A DNA stretch of 64,000 bases from Capra hircus (GCF_001704415.2 NC_030817.1:51569550-51633549); one strand, 5' to 3'. Shown: positions 24,386 through 36,279, counted from the stretch's first letter. Numbers and translations: made by a program. The notes: a model not told the origin generated them from the sequence alone.

Positions 24386-24588
24386 TTCTGTTTTACCTAC
24401 TTTTCTGCAAATCAGAACTGTATGTACTTGGGTAGCATTTTTAACTTTCCCAATTAAACGCTGTAAAATTATGTTTTATCTCAATTATTAAGATACTGAA
24501 AAATTTCAAGAGAACAGAATCCTGGAATTCTCAGACAGATTGTATATGATCATGATTCCTGATTTGCAGAAAAGTAGGTAAAACAGAA
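24386..24588. repeat. 30-bp perfect inverted repeat
   Basis: Bases 24,386-24,415 recur as an exact reverse complement at 24,559-24,588, separated by 143 bp of AT-rich unique sequence. No transposon termini or flanking duplications were recognised. Confidence 0.95.
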
Positions 24589-24839
24589 AATAATGAGCCC
24601 CTCAAACTATGACTCAAGGAAAAAAATACACTGGTCTCAGAGACAAAGAAAAAAGAACTTACCCATGTTATACCATAGAAAAAACATCAGAACAAAGAAC
24701 AGCCTCACAACCACAAACATGGCAAAACATAGCAGAGTAAAAACAATGAAAAAACAACAACAACAACAAAAACAGAAAAAGCAGAAGAGAAAAAACCAAT
24801 TGAGAAGGAAACAAAACATCTGGAAACTATCTGGAACAA

Positions 24840-24990
24840 ACCAGAATCAACCAGACTTACAAGATATTAAGGAATTCTTGTTAATTTTCTTCAATACAAA
24901 AACACTGTGGTTATATAGTAGGAAAACAATCTGAATTTGGGGAGATGTATTTTGAAGTACTTAGGAGTAATATGACATGCATAATTTTCA
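24840..24990 (+). mobile_element. Ancient L1M 3' region
   Basis: 'aaggaattcttgttaattt', 'ctgtggttatatag' and 'gagatgtattttgaagtactta' follow the L1M 3'UTR order. The A-rich stretch before it (24,600-24,840) is low-complexity sequence without a clear identity. Confidence 0.5.
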
Positions 24991-27212
24991 CTGAAGTGAT
25001 TCCCAATGAGACAAAAAAGAAAAAAGACATAAATTGCTATCAGTTTCCACTTCTGAGTATAATGAAGTAAGAAGAACTAAATCTAACCTACCACCATAAA
25101 CATTCAGAAAACCTGATGAAATACACGGGAGGATAAACAAATGACGTAAGATCTACAACTGGCCCAACTTAACTACCTAGAAGCAGTTTACGGTCAATAC
25201 GCAGAGTACAGGAACCAAATAGAACCTGCTGACAGAGAGGCCAGGAATTTAGAATTTGTGGGCCAGAGTGCCAGAGGAAGCTAACAAAAAGGGAGCTCAG
25301 AGATCTAAAGAAGGGTTCCCCTTACATGTTTGGCAAATTTGTATCTGATCATGTGAGAATCAACTATCCCAGACCAGAAAAATAAACCACAAAAAAACTA
25401 AGCAGAACAAACTTGAAAGTGTATATAGTTAGGGCTGGGAAGTGTTCATATTCCCACCATCCAGAGAACAAAGACCTGTAATATACGGAGCACTGGGTAG
25501 AGCCCTCAGGAAAACCATCTTATTCACAGGGCAAAATTAGCCATAGACTAAAGGCTGTTTGGGATCCACCCTAACAAATCTTTAAGGACTTCCTCCAAAG
25601 AACTCAACTGATTTCAAGTAGTTTAACTGTACAACAAAATTTGACCATGTTTAAAGGCAAGATAAAATCAAACACAAAAAAAGTAAAAATCAAAACTGAA
25701 CTGCATCCAGTCAATAATTACCATGCATGTAAAGACTCAGGAAAACATCTTTTTCTCATACTATTGGATGAAGAAGTCAGACATTAGCAACAGAAACTAT
25801 AAAGATGACAGAATTAACATACAAACAAATTGAAACAGTTATCATGGGCTAATAGTTAAAAACTAAGGACAAAAGAAACCTTAAAATTAGCTGGTGGGTT
25901 AGGACAAAAGGAACTAGAGAAAAAGACACATTACGTAAAGAATGAAAGTACACATGACAGCATAACTACATAACTCAGAAGATAACTCACCAACACGTTT
26001 GAAATACTACCAAAAAAAATTCTCAATCTAAGATTCCATACTCAGTGAAACATATCTCATAAATGAAGATGAAGGGGGGGAAAGCTGAAATGAACCCTTT
26101 TTCAGACATCAAAGCTGACAATTTATTGCCCGTAGACCTCCACTGCAAGATATGTCAAAGGAAGTTTTCAGGCAGAAGGAATATATCAGCTGGAAACCTG
26201 TGTTGACACAAAGAAGAGTGCCAAGAACAATAACTATATGAGAAAATAAAAAAGATTTCTTTCCTCATTCTTTAACCTCTTTCAAAGTTAAATGATTGTG
26301 TTTAAAAAACACAAAATGTACTATGGCAGTTATGACACACACAGAATTAAAATGTATGATAATACAGCACAATAGAGGAGAGGAAAAATGAAAGGACACT
26401 GTAAAAGAAGTGGTATTCTATCGAAAGGTACACATTGACAAGTTACAGGTGTATACCGTGCACCCTAGGAACAACCTCTAAAAACACATAACTAAGCAGG
26501 TACATTACATAAGCCAATAACAGAGTTAAGATTCAATCGTTTTTTAAAGCAAACTAATCCCCAAAAACATAGAAAACAAAGGGTTAAAAAAGGGCTTATG
26601 AACAAATGGAACAGAAAACAAACAGTAAGATGGTAGTTTTAAACTCAATCATATCAATAATTACATTAAAAGTTAATGATTTAAACATAATTAAAGGATA
26701 CAAAGTCACTTTCTTATTTTTCAAGAAAGGTAAAGATGAGTTAAACTAAAAAAAAATGGTAAAATTATACCATCCAAACCCTAATCCAAGAAAGCTAGAG
26801 TGGCTATAGCACTGTCAAAGTAAACTTCAAAACAAACCCAAAGGAGGAGAGAAAGAAAGGGATTAAAAAAAGACATTTCAGTTCTAAATGTGTTTCACAT
26901 AATAGCTTAAAACTATGTGACAAAAAGCTAACAGAACTGAAAGACAAATTTGTAATTATACCTGGAAATCACAACACTCCTCACTGAACAAGTAGACAAA
27001 ATAAGGACTGAACACTATCAAGCAATCTGACTCAACTAACATTTTATAAAATAGTCCACCGAATCATAGAGTATGTATTTTCACAGGCATATGGTGTATT
27101 TACCAAAACAGACCTCAATTCTAAGCCATGAAGTGTATTTCCATGAATTTTTAAAGGCTGAAATCATAGATCATGTTTTCTGACTCTGTTAGTGAAATTA
27201 AAATGAAGGAAG

Positions 27213-27995
27213 TCTTGTCCAGGCTTCAGAAGCAAGAGAACAGGCCTCTGACTTGCTTTTAACCTGCCTGGACATTGCCCAGATACCATCCCAGTCTGCA
27301 AGCACAGCAAGTCAGGTAGCACTTTAGAAAAAGAGTAGGTCTTGGAATTCTTGAGCCCCTGGAGGTCTGGACAACCCCCTTGGGTCTAAAAGCCTATGAC
27401 TCACAAGGTGAAGTAAACAGCATTGTAAAAAGGCAGAGAAGGATTTTTGTTAATGAAAGCAGTTTGCAGCTTGCAATTATAAGGAGCCACTGAAACAGCA
27501 ATTTGAAGCCTCACCCGTGGGGTGGGCATACAACCCAGGACCCTTTCCCAATTGGGACTCCACATTGCTGTTAATGAGGGACTTCCCAGCATTATTCAAG
27601 TGTGAATGAAAATCCATTTTGGTGACGTATACACTATTACTTCTATTGTTTCTTTTCCTTTTCTTTTGGAAAAAGTGAAAAGTGAAAGTGTTATTTGCTC
27701 AGTCATGTCTGACTATTTGTGACCCCATGGACTGTAGCCTCTGACCATGGAATTCTCCAGGCCAGAATACTGGAGTGGGTAGCCATTCCCTTCTCCAGGG
27801 GATCTTCCCGACCCAGGGATCAAACCTGGGTCTCCTGCATTGCAGCCAGATTCTTTACCATCTGAGCCACCAGGGAAGCCCATTTCTTTTCTCTTAATGA
27901 CTGCAAGTGGAAATTAAGTTAAATAATCTTCTGGAAAAAAACTGAAATTGTTTATATGTGTAACAAGTCGTTTCTTTTGTTAACGAACTCTTCAA
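27213..27995. other. Unassigned insert within the L1
   Basis: L1 similarity breaks off near 27,212 and returns near 27,995. Apart from a Bov-tA in its second half, I cannot assign the insert. Its start contains a short imperfect hairpin (27,217-27,273). It could be an LTR or another old element. Confidence 0.4.
27673..27881 (-). mobile_element. Bov-tA SINE
   Basis: Full-length reverse Bov-tA, with 'tttcttttc' on both sides as a probable target-site duplication. Confidence 0.9.
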
Positions 27996-28310
27996 ACCTA
28001 AAACGAAAGTAAAACTTCTGGAAAACATACCCTGGTGCAATTAAATCAGTAGCAGATATTTGGGAAAAGTCCCCAATATTGGGAACTTAACACACTTCTA
28101 AATAGCCCATGGATCAAAGAAGAAATCAAAAGGGAAATGAGAAGCATTTTGAATTGACTGCAAACAGCACAAGGGAACTTTATTGATGTAAAAGTTCTAA
28201 ATTATTATTATGGCAGTGGTTATATACCACTATATACCTTTCTCAAAATTAATTGCTGAATTTTATTTATGGAAATTATACCTCAATAAAGCTAATTACA
28301 ATTTTTTAAA

Positions 28311-28904
28311 AGAAAAACAGCGAGTCGAAGTGGTAGGCATATTGGGTATTTGGCCTTTCTTTTACTTTTTCCCAAGGTTAGAAACTTTTTCCAAAAAAAA
28401 AAAATCCAGAATCTAAAACAATTCAAAATAGTCCAACTTATTAATCCTCCCCTTTGAGAAAAAAATAAAATTAACTTCTACTGACCTTCAAGAAACTATG
28501 AAGCATCCTATAATGGCTCATTATTCACAAGTAACTATATTTTTGTTAATATGACAGACATAAGTAGTAAAAGATGGGGGAAACAAAAGATTAAATGACA
28601 ATCGGTGATCCCAAGTATGAAAAGAACACTGGGGGAAACCAAGTATCACGGAAAAGTATCAGCTGAGTACTAGACCATTTTGAAGAATTTCTTGGCAGTA
28701 CAAAAGGTCCAATTCAAAATTTAAGCTAACAAGCTAAAAGAAAACCTGGAAGCCTACTACTCATCAGACTGTTACCACTGAGATTGGAAATTTGTGTTTG
28801 TGAATGTTTGTCCTTACAGAACTAAATCTTTTTCTGTGTACAGTATTTTGCATTTTTGTCACACATAATACCTTGCTATTCATACCGTGATTCAGGAATC
28901 AGCT
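28311..28904. other. Unique intronic sequence
   Basis: AT-rich; nothing recognised. Confidence 0.5.
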
Positions 28905-29055
28905 GCCTGGGTTATCTCCTAGGGAACTGTTAGCGCTACAAAATCTTGGGCTCGTCTCAGATCTACAGATCCCCGAGTGACTCGGGTTCTACCCAGATGT
29001 ACCTGATCCCCAGAATGATCTGTATGCATATGGAAGTTTGAGAATCTCTGCAGCT
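28905..29055 (+). mobile_element. MER5A-type hAT DNA transposon relic
   Basis: 'agctgcctgggtt', 'tcctagggaactgttag', 'atgatctgtatgc' and 'gaagtttgagaat' occur in the order found in MER5A, a nonautonomous hAT-Charlie element. Confidence 0.7.
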
Positions 29056-29249
29056 TTTCTCTATACAGAAATACCCTAACTTCTACCAGCAGCTATATCC
29101 TTCTTTTTCTATGTGCTTGCTTTAACGTAAGCCTTTAACAGTATATCATTAGGGCCAGGTACCACGGGTTCCATCATTTAAGCAAGAAATACTTTATCTG
29201 ATGTTACAGGTAATGTACTGATTAGAAAAAGCTCCCAAATAATATAAAA

Positions 29250-29345
29250 CAGGGGTAGACAAACTATAAGCCCAAAGGTCAATTTGAACTGGTCACCTGT
29301 TTTCTCAAAATAGCTCTATGCTCATTCATTTATGTATTTTCTATC
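29250..29345 (+). mobile_element. hAT-Charlie-type DNA transposon relic
   Basis: 'caggggtagacaaactataagccc' and 'catttatgtattttctatcactgctttt' recall a common mammal-wide nonautonomous hAT element. The family was assigned from memory only. Confidence 0.45.
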
Positions 29346-29950
29346 ACTGCTTTTCAATGGCAGAGCTGAACAAGCAGAGCACTGCAAAACAGGTATCAAA
29401 TCTACAGAAAGTTACTTAAGCACTCAGTTTTACTACTGTGACTGGTTATAATCATTTCCACCCTCCCTCTACAATAGGATTTCTAACCCTGAGATCCATG
29501 TGCCTCCCTAGGGGATTCATGAGCACCCCCCCTTAATATTTACATGCAAATATTATGAATAAACCTGTGTTTATATATATATGGTATATATGTATGTTTA
29601 TAGTTGGTACTTTGCTTCTGCTTTTCATATTTAAATTTTTTATTCATCTACTTATAATTCCTTTTTATTAAACTTACTACATTAGCTAGGACTATGAAAC
29701 CACACTGAATCACAGTAAGAGCATTTTTACTTTGTTCCTGACTTTAGCCTTTACTTTCCATTATATAATACATTCATAATACTATGTTGTTTCTTCCCAT
29801 TCCTATTTTAGAAAAGTAGTATTTTAAAATTCACATGAAAATTAGGCTAAAAGACATTGCTTTAAAAAAAAAAAGAGCTTCACATTTTCACAGTTTTAAA
29901 TGGAAGAATTAAAAAATCCAAAACTATAAACTTTTATTAAATCCAAAAAA
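29346..29950. other. AT-rich intronic sequence
   Basis: Contains a short C-run at 29,525-29,532 and a TA-rich patch near 29,570-29,600. No gene or clear repeat. Confidence 0.45.
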
Positions 29951-29952
29951 CT

Positions 29953-30870
29953 GTTGTTTTTTTTTCAAGGAGAACTCAGTTTTTATGGGTCAAGTCAAAT
30001 GCAATGCAAAGTTGTTCTTGTTACTGTTTTTAACGAAAATAAATAAATCAGATTTGTCCCTGTGACGGGTCAGGGGAGCTGACCCCTTGGCCATGTACTG
30101 CCCCTCACTCCTGCCCCTGCCTCCCACTCTGACCAGCTTTGGCACAGCAGAGAGAAGAATGCTTCAGAGTCTCCATCACATTGAAGGGAAGAGGAAAGGT
30201 GATGGCTTGGAGGTGAAGGGAGAGCAGGACCAGAGGAGCAGCCAGCGCCCCTGCCCTGAGCGGCACTTCCTGGCCACACCCAGCCCCAGGTGGTGGAGTG
30301 TGCACGGCCCGCATGCGGCCAGGACCCTCTCGAGCAGTGGAAGTAGTCGCTGTTGAGTAGACCCTCCCGCTCTGTGCCAGGTCAGTCTCGGGCCATCTCC
30401 CAGCAGCCATCCCGCAGCAGCGCACTTGGTCCACTGCATGGTGAGGGTCCTGCCAGAGCCCACCCACCCCACAAACCCTCAGACAGTGATGGCTCCTGCA
30501 AGGGGTTGAGGGCTCAGCTTGGGGAGAGGCCACCGTTGTCCAGGTGCGGGAATCTCTTGCTGGGTGAACAGGACTGCTAGCACAGGGGGATGCCGCATGA
30601 GGCCAGTCCTGCGGGGTGAACTGGGGGGATAGGGTGGGGGCAGATCTGTCCCTCCCAGGACACCTGCAGGGGCTCCCTCTCCTCCTCCCGCTCCCCAGTG
30701 TCTCCATGAAGGCTGCTCAGCTGGATAGAAGTTGTAGAGCCCAGGGAGCATCTGGCTTGAGGGGGCAGCCAAGCACAGAAGGGGGCAACAGCCTAGTTCC
30801 TAAGTGAGCATGGGGCATGTGCGGTATGGATGGGCAGAGGTGAGGGCAGTGTGGAGGAACCATGCTTTAG
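29953..30870 (-). pseudogene. Candidate retrocopy (mostly 3'UTR-like), parent unknown
   Basis: A sharply bounded GC-rich block sits in AT-rich intron. Read on the minus strand, it begins around 30,870 with GC-rich sequence and passes into an AU-rich stretch (30,060 down to 29,963). It ends in a run of A (the T-run at 29,954-29,962 on the plus strand), which is the shape of a reverse-transcribed mRNA 3' end. Open frames of up to about 200 codons exist on the minus strand, but they are Pro/Ser/Gly-rich with no domain I recognise, as expected for GC-rich non-coding sequence. I found no target-site duplication and could not name the parent gene. The alternative is a locally GC-rich intronic element. 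Confidence 0.4.
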
Positions 30871-30954
30871 TTGGAAGCAAGAGGCATATATATGTCTATT
30901 TTATTTGTACAAAGTATTCAATTTTTTAAATGGACACTGATAGTTTACTATGTA

Positions 30955-30990
30955 CAAATATATATATACACATATATATATATATATATC
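30955..30990. repeat. (TA)n microsatellite
   Basis: About 35 bp of TA with a 'cac' interruption. Confidence 0.85.
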
Positions 30991-31146
30991 CTGACTAGAT
31001 AAGCTTAGGTTGATTAATTAAACAATGTTTATAAACTAGATGTAATGATAACTAAAACTTCCTACCTTGCTATCAAACACTTGCTATCTTGCCAAGTCTA
31101 GTAGTTGCTCTACAGCTTTTCATTTAATACACCCAACAGACCCACG

Positions 31147-31355
31147 GGGTTTCCCTGGTGGCTCAGACAGTAAAGAATCTGCCTGCAACGCGGAAGACCT
31201 AGGTTGGATCCCTGGATTGGAAAGATCCCCCGGAGGAGGACGTGTCAACCCACTCCAGTATTCTTGCCTAGGGAATCCCCACAGACAAAGGAGTCTGGCG
31301 AGCTACAGTCCATGGGGTCGCAAAGAGTCAGACATGACTGAGTGATTAAACACAA
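31147..31355 (+). mobile_element. Bov-tA SINE
   Basis: Forward Bov-tA from 'tttccctggtggctcag' to 'catgactgagtgatt'. Confidence 0.9.
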
Positions 31356-32120
31356 ACATACACACGGACCTACTAGTCCATTTTAAAGAAAACAGAGGTC
31401 TGAGAGATATGTAACAAATCTAAGATCAGTTTGGTTTCAATGACTTCATAACATTCTATAATAATTGTATTACTCTCATCATAAACAAGGTAAGTTACCA
31501 TTCACATTTCTGATGGGACTACAAAAAGCTGAAAAGAAAAAAATTACCAAAATAGCAGTACATGGCAGGGAACTTTAAAACCTAGACTGATATCTACCTC
31601 TAAGATGCACAAAAATGAAATATCAGAAAAGAATGTGCTTTTTATAGACAAAATATATATATATATACATGTATACCCTTGATTTCCACAGCTAGTGATT
31701 GAAATTGGCACAATTTACTCCACAGGAGCCCATGCCAATCTCCTACCCTTGCACTACTTAGCTCAGTCAGACACCACAAAATTGCCTGTTCCCACATGCA
31801 GAGTCTCAACCTACTCAACTGAGATTTGTTCTTATGCTTTAACAACCAGTCAAAAAATTCAAGAAGTAGGGACAGAATGCAACTCTATCACTAAATCTTA
31901 CTGATGCACTTAAATAATCATCCATCTCCTCAACTGTATCTGAACAGACCTGGGCTTCTGACCTACTCATCATCGTATCTCCTCTTCCTTTTGTTACAGG
32001 TTTTCCTGATTCCCTAGTTCCAAGCCGCCTACTTGTCTACTACAATTCCTAACCAGCTACTCTATTCCTTACCCTTGTTACATGCTAGACTCTCCCAGGT
32101 TCCAGGAACCTATTCTAAGG
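31356..32120. other. Unique intronic sequence
   Basis: AT-rich, with a short (TA)n run at 31,649-31,666. No exon or clear repeat. Confidence 0.45.
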
Positions 32121-32303
32121 AATTCCCTGGTGGTCCAGTGGCTAACACTCAGTGGTCCAATGCAAGGAGCCCGGGTTCAATCCCTCATCAGGGAACCAGA
32201 TCCCACATGCTGTAACCAGAGATCCTGCAACGAAGCTAAAAGATCCTGCTTGCTGCAACTAAGACCCAACATAGCCAAATAAATAAATATATTTTTTAAA
32301 AAA
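32121..32303 (+). mobile_element. CHR-2-type SINE
   Basis: Forward SINE beginning 'ggaattccctggtggtcc' and ending in an (aaat)n and A-rich tail, into which the next L1 has inserted. Confidence 0.85.
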
Positions 32304-32308
32304 TCATT

Positions 32309-34103
32309 GCCTCAATCTTGAGAAAGAAGAATGGAACTGGAGGAATCAACCTGCCTGACTTCAGACTATACTACAAAGCTACAGTCATCAAGATAGTATG
32401 GTACTGGCACAAAGACAGAAATATAGGTCAATGGAACAAAACAGAAAGAGCATAGATAAATCCACACACCTATAGACACCTTATTTTTTGACAAGGGAGA
32501 CAAAAACATATAATGGAAAAAAGACAATCTCTTTAACAAGTGATCCTGGGAAAACTGGTCAACCACCTGTAAAAGAATGAAACTAGAACCTTTCTAATAT
32601 CACACACAAAACTAAACTCAAAATGGGTTAAAGAACTTCATTTAAGACCAGAAACTATAAAACTTTTAGAGGAAAACACAGGCAGAACACTCTCTGACAT
32701 AAATCACAGCAAGATCCTCTGTGACCCACCTCCCAGAGTAATGGAAATAAAAATAAACAAATGGAACCTAATTAAATTTAAAAGCTTTTGCACAACAAAG
32801 GAAACTATAAGCAAGGTGAAAAGGCAGCCTTCGTAATGGGAGAAAATAAGAGCAAATGAAATACCTGACAAGAATTAATCTCCAAAATACACAAGCAGCT
32901 CATGCAGCTCAATACCAGAAAAATAAATGACCCAATCAAAAAGTGGGCCAAAGAACCAGACAGACATTTCTCCAAAGACGACATACAGATGGCTAATAAA
33001 CACATGAAAAGATGCTCAACATCACTCATTATCAGAGAAATGAAAATCAAAACCACAATGAGGTACCATCTCACACCAGTCAGAATGGCTGCCATCAAAA
33101 AGTCTACAAACAATAAATACTGGAGAGGGTGTGGAGAAAAGGGAACCCTCTTACACTGTTCATGGGGATGCAAACCAGTACAGCCACTATGGAGAACGGT
33201 GTGGAGAACACTATGGAGAACAGTTAAAAAACTGGAAATAGAACTGCCATGAAAAAGTGAAAAATGGAAGTGAAAGTCATTCAATTATGTCTGATTCTTT
33301 GTGACCCCATGGACTATACAGTCCATGGAATTCTCCAGTCAAGAATACTGGAGTGGGTAGTCTTTCCCTTCTCCAGGGGACCTTCCCAACCCAGGGATCA
33401 AACCAAGGTCTCCCACATTGCAGGCAGGTTCTTTCAGCTGAGCAACCCAATAATCCCACTGCTGGGCATACACACCAAGGAAACCAGAATTGGAAGAGAC
33501 ACGTGCACCCCAATGTTCACTGCAGCACTGTTCACAATAGCTAGGACATGGAAGCAACCTAGACGTCCATGGGCAGATGAATGGATAAGGAAGCTGTGCT
33601 ACATATACACAATGGAATATTACTCAACTATAAAAAAGAACACATTTGAGTTCAGTTCTAATGAGGTGGATGAAACTGGAGCCTATTAAACAGAGTGAAG
33701 TAAGTCAGAAAGAGAAACACCATACAGTATATTAACACATACACATGGAACTTAGAAAGACATAATGATGACCCTATATGCAAGACAGCGAAAGAGACAC
33801 GAGATGTAAAGAACAGACTTTTGAGCTCTGTGAGAGAAGGCAAGGGCGGGATGACTTGAGAGAACAGCACTGAAACATGTATATTACCATATGTAAAATA
33901 AATGACCAGTGCACATTTGATGCATGAAGCAGGGCACTCAAAGCCGGTGCTCTGGGACAACGCAGAGGGATGAGGTGGGGAGGGAGGTGGGAGAAGGGTT
34001 CAAGATGGGGAACACATGTAAACCTGTGGCTGCCTCATGTTGATGTATGGCAAAAACCACAATATCGTAATTAGCATCCAATTAAAATTAATTTTAAAGA
34101 AAA
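32309..34103 (+). mobile_element. 5'-truncated bovine-type L1
   Basis: ORF2 C-terminal half and 3'UTR, ending in the L1-BT tail ('gttgatgtatggcaaaaacc...ccaattaaaatt'). A 'aaatcattgc' duplication occurs at about 32,299-32,308 and again just after 34,103. It carries a nested Bov-tA and small internal duplications near 33,190-33,225, and is not coding-competent. Confidence 0.85.
33250..33443 (-). mobile_element. Bov-tA SINE nested in L1
   Basis: Reverse Bov-tA that interrupts L1 ORF2 between 'gaactgccat' and 'aacccaataatcccactgc'. Confidence 0.9.
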
Positions 34104-34734
34104 AAAATCATTGCTTCTCTAATGTCAAGTGTGAACCAAGAGAAATCATGAATCAAGAGACATCAGACACAAAAAGAATCCAAGATTCTGTGTTCCCTGC
34201 AAATCAACATGTAAATACTACACAGGATACCTGACCGAGAACACATTTTCTATTGTGATCTTAATCAATTCCCATACTTCTCATACAGTATTCCATTACC
34301 TGAAGTAACATTCTACTACTTGACAATAATACTGGAACCCTCCCCATTTTTATCTTCCTCAAAACTACCCAGGTATCCCCAACAGCAGCAGTACACACCA
34401 TAATTACTCCAAAAGTATCTTGTGAAAAACACCAATACTGCCCTGCCTCTCCAATGCCAGGTCTGTAGCAGAAACACATCCTTAAAACAACTAAAGAAAA
34501 ATCTTGTCATAATGTCTGAGAGACGTACACTACTGGCAAAACTTTGCAGGCCTATCTGTCTGCTCAGTTCAGAATCCAGGTCTCCAGCGATGCTTCTGAT
34601 CAGAAGAGCCTAGTTCAGAAGACTAGTTTACATGTCTGTGCCCTAGTTGCAAATCAAAGGCTGGGGGATCTAAATTAGGGAGGTAGAATTCATAAGGCTG
34701 AAAATGTGGCAAGGTTCAAAAGGTTCTAGACAGA
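34104..34734. other. Unique intronic sequence
   Basis: Nothing recognised. Confidence 0.45.
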
Positions 34735-35360
34735 AATTGTTACAAATACCCTGCCCCTTAGCTTCCACTCCTGCCCCACTACAGTCTATTTTTCACACAG
34801 CAGTCAGAGTAACAATGTTCAAGTAAAGTTGCATCATGTCACACTTCTGCTCAAAATCTTCCACTCCTCACCCGTGGTTCCCCCTCCACAGCCTTCACCT
34901 CAATTTCTAATTTGAAAATAAAAAAAGTCCCAGCCATGGCTCACAAGGTTGACCATGATCTTACAAGGAGCAGCATTCCCCTATTCCATCCCATCTCAGA
35001 CTTATCTCACCATACGCCGCTCTCCCCTTTCTCTGTCACCTATACTCACATTCGTCCCTCTGACTGGAATATCCTCCCCCACAGCCAGTATCTTGGCTAC
35101 CACACTTCATTCAGGTATCCACACTATTTCTTCAGAGGCTTTCTCTGATTACCCTATCTAAAAGCGTAAGTCCCAATCATACGCATTCTAATATCCTGTT
35201 CTATCTTTCCTGATATTATTTTGTACTGACATATCCCTCTACCACCAGCAGTTCCATGAGAACAAGAACTCTGATCTGTTCAGTGATGTACCCTCATTAT
35301 CTAGATCAGAGTAAGGAAGAAAATAGGCACTCAGTAAATGTTTGCTGTAAGAATTAATGG
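34735..35360 (+). mobile_element. L2 LINE relic
   Basis: Diverged L2 3' end: 'cccactacagtctatttttcacacagcagtcagagt' in pieces, 'catgtcacacttctgctca', 'aggctttctctgattaccc', and the final 'ggcactcagtaaatgtttgctg'. Confidence 0.8.
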
Positions 35361-35575
35361 ATCCACTCAATGTTTCACAGAAATTTCCACTTTCACTTGT
35401 ATTTATTAAAAGAGCAGCCGGTATTTTGCTGCTGAGAGCCATAAATCAACCAACAGAAAATGTGACCCTATGATACTCACCCAAGAAGTATCAGAATTTC
35501 TAACAGGTTGAGTATTTGCAAAGTGCTATCAGTTAAAAAATAAAATTATTATAAATCTATTCATTAGTTAAGTGT

Positions 35576-35792
35576 TTTTTTCAAATCTTCTATCAACACT
35601 ATGGGTGCATTTCACGTTGTCTCTGCAATTATCCATGCAGCTTTCATCACTATTTTCCATGACTTTATAAACTGTCAACACAGCATTCCTTTTTGCAACT
35701 AAGTTTATCAATAATCACAGAAGTATGTGGTCAACATATCTTACTCCATGTTTCAAAAGTTTAACGGTTTAGCAAAAATTATCTTTATTTAT
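35576..35792 (+). repeat. Long direct repeat, copy 1
   Basis: 217-bp unit from 'ttttttcaaatcttctat' to 'attatctttatttat'. It recurs at 36,061-36,271 with roughly one base in eight different by hand alignment. The two copies abut a Bov-A2 SINE exactly. Confidence 0.95.
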
Positions 35793-36060
35793 GGACTTCC
35801 TTGATAGCTCCGTTGGTAAAGAATCCATCTGCAATGTAAGAGACCCCAGTTCGATTCCTGGGTCGGGAAGATCTCCTGGAGAAGGGATAGGCTACCCACT
35901 GCAGTATTCTTGGGCTTCCCTTGTGGTTCAGCTGGTAAAAAACCCACCTGCAGTGTGGGAGACCTGGGTTCGATCCCTGGGTTGGGAAGATCCCCTGGAG
36001 AAGGGAAAGGCCACCCACTCCAGTATTCTGGCCTGGAGAATTCCAGGGAGTCGCAAACAG
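35793..36060 (+). mobile_element. Bov-A2 SINE between the two direct repeats
   Basis: Forward dimeric Bov-A2 ('ggacttccttgatagctcc' then 'gggcttcccttgtggttc'). Its 3' end is shortened to 'gagtcgcaaacag' directly against copy 2. No ordinary short target-site duplication is seen; the 217-bp repeats occupy that position. Confidence 0.9.
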
Positions 36061-36271
36061 TTTTTTCAAATCTTCTATGGACACTATGAGTACATTTCAG
36101 ATATTTGTCTCTGCAACTATCCATGTAGCCTTCATCTCTATTTTGCATGACTTTACAAACTTTCACACAGTATTCCTTTTTGCAACTAAGTTTATCAATA
36201 ACCATAGACATACATGGTCAACATGTCTTACTTCATATTTCAACAGTTTAGCAAACATTATCTTTATTTAT
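36061..36271 (+). repeat. Long direct repeat, copy 2
   Basis: 211-bp partner of 35,576-35,792, with the same start and end sequences and a few small indels. Confidence 0.95.
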
Positions 36272-36279
36272 AACTAAAC

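Larger units (their letters stand above)
25050..28310 (+). mobile_element. Ancient L1-lineage LINE (L1M/HAL1-like) with an internal insert
   Basis: Heavily mutated L1-type coding sequence (for example 'gctgacaatttattgcccg...gcaagatatgtcaaagga' near 26,110 and 'caagaaagctagagtggct' near 26,785). It resumes at 28,000-28,170 ('aacacacttctaaatagccc') and ends in an L1 tail near 28,270-28,305. An unassigned insert of about 780 bp separates the two parts. Confidence 0.6.

Noticed and set aside
24593..24934. Lysine/glutamine-rich open frame
   Set aside because: A-rich low-complexity sequence next to an L1M tail.
30105..30707. Minus-strand open frame of 200 codons in the GC-rich block
   Set aside because: No domain, biased composition, and several overlapping frames equally open. 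More likely retrotranscribed or GC-rich non-coding sequence.
31147..31355. tRNA-like gene with A and B boxes
   Set aside because: It is a Bov-tA SINE. All tRNA-like hits in the window are SINE heads, and none shows a complete cloverleaf with proper ends.
35791..36150. Open frames through the Bov-A2 at 35.8 kb
   Set aside because: These are translations of SINE sequence, repeated at other SINE copies in the window.
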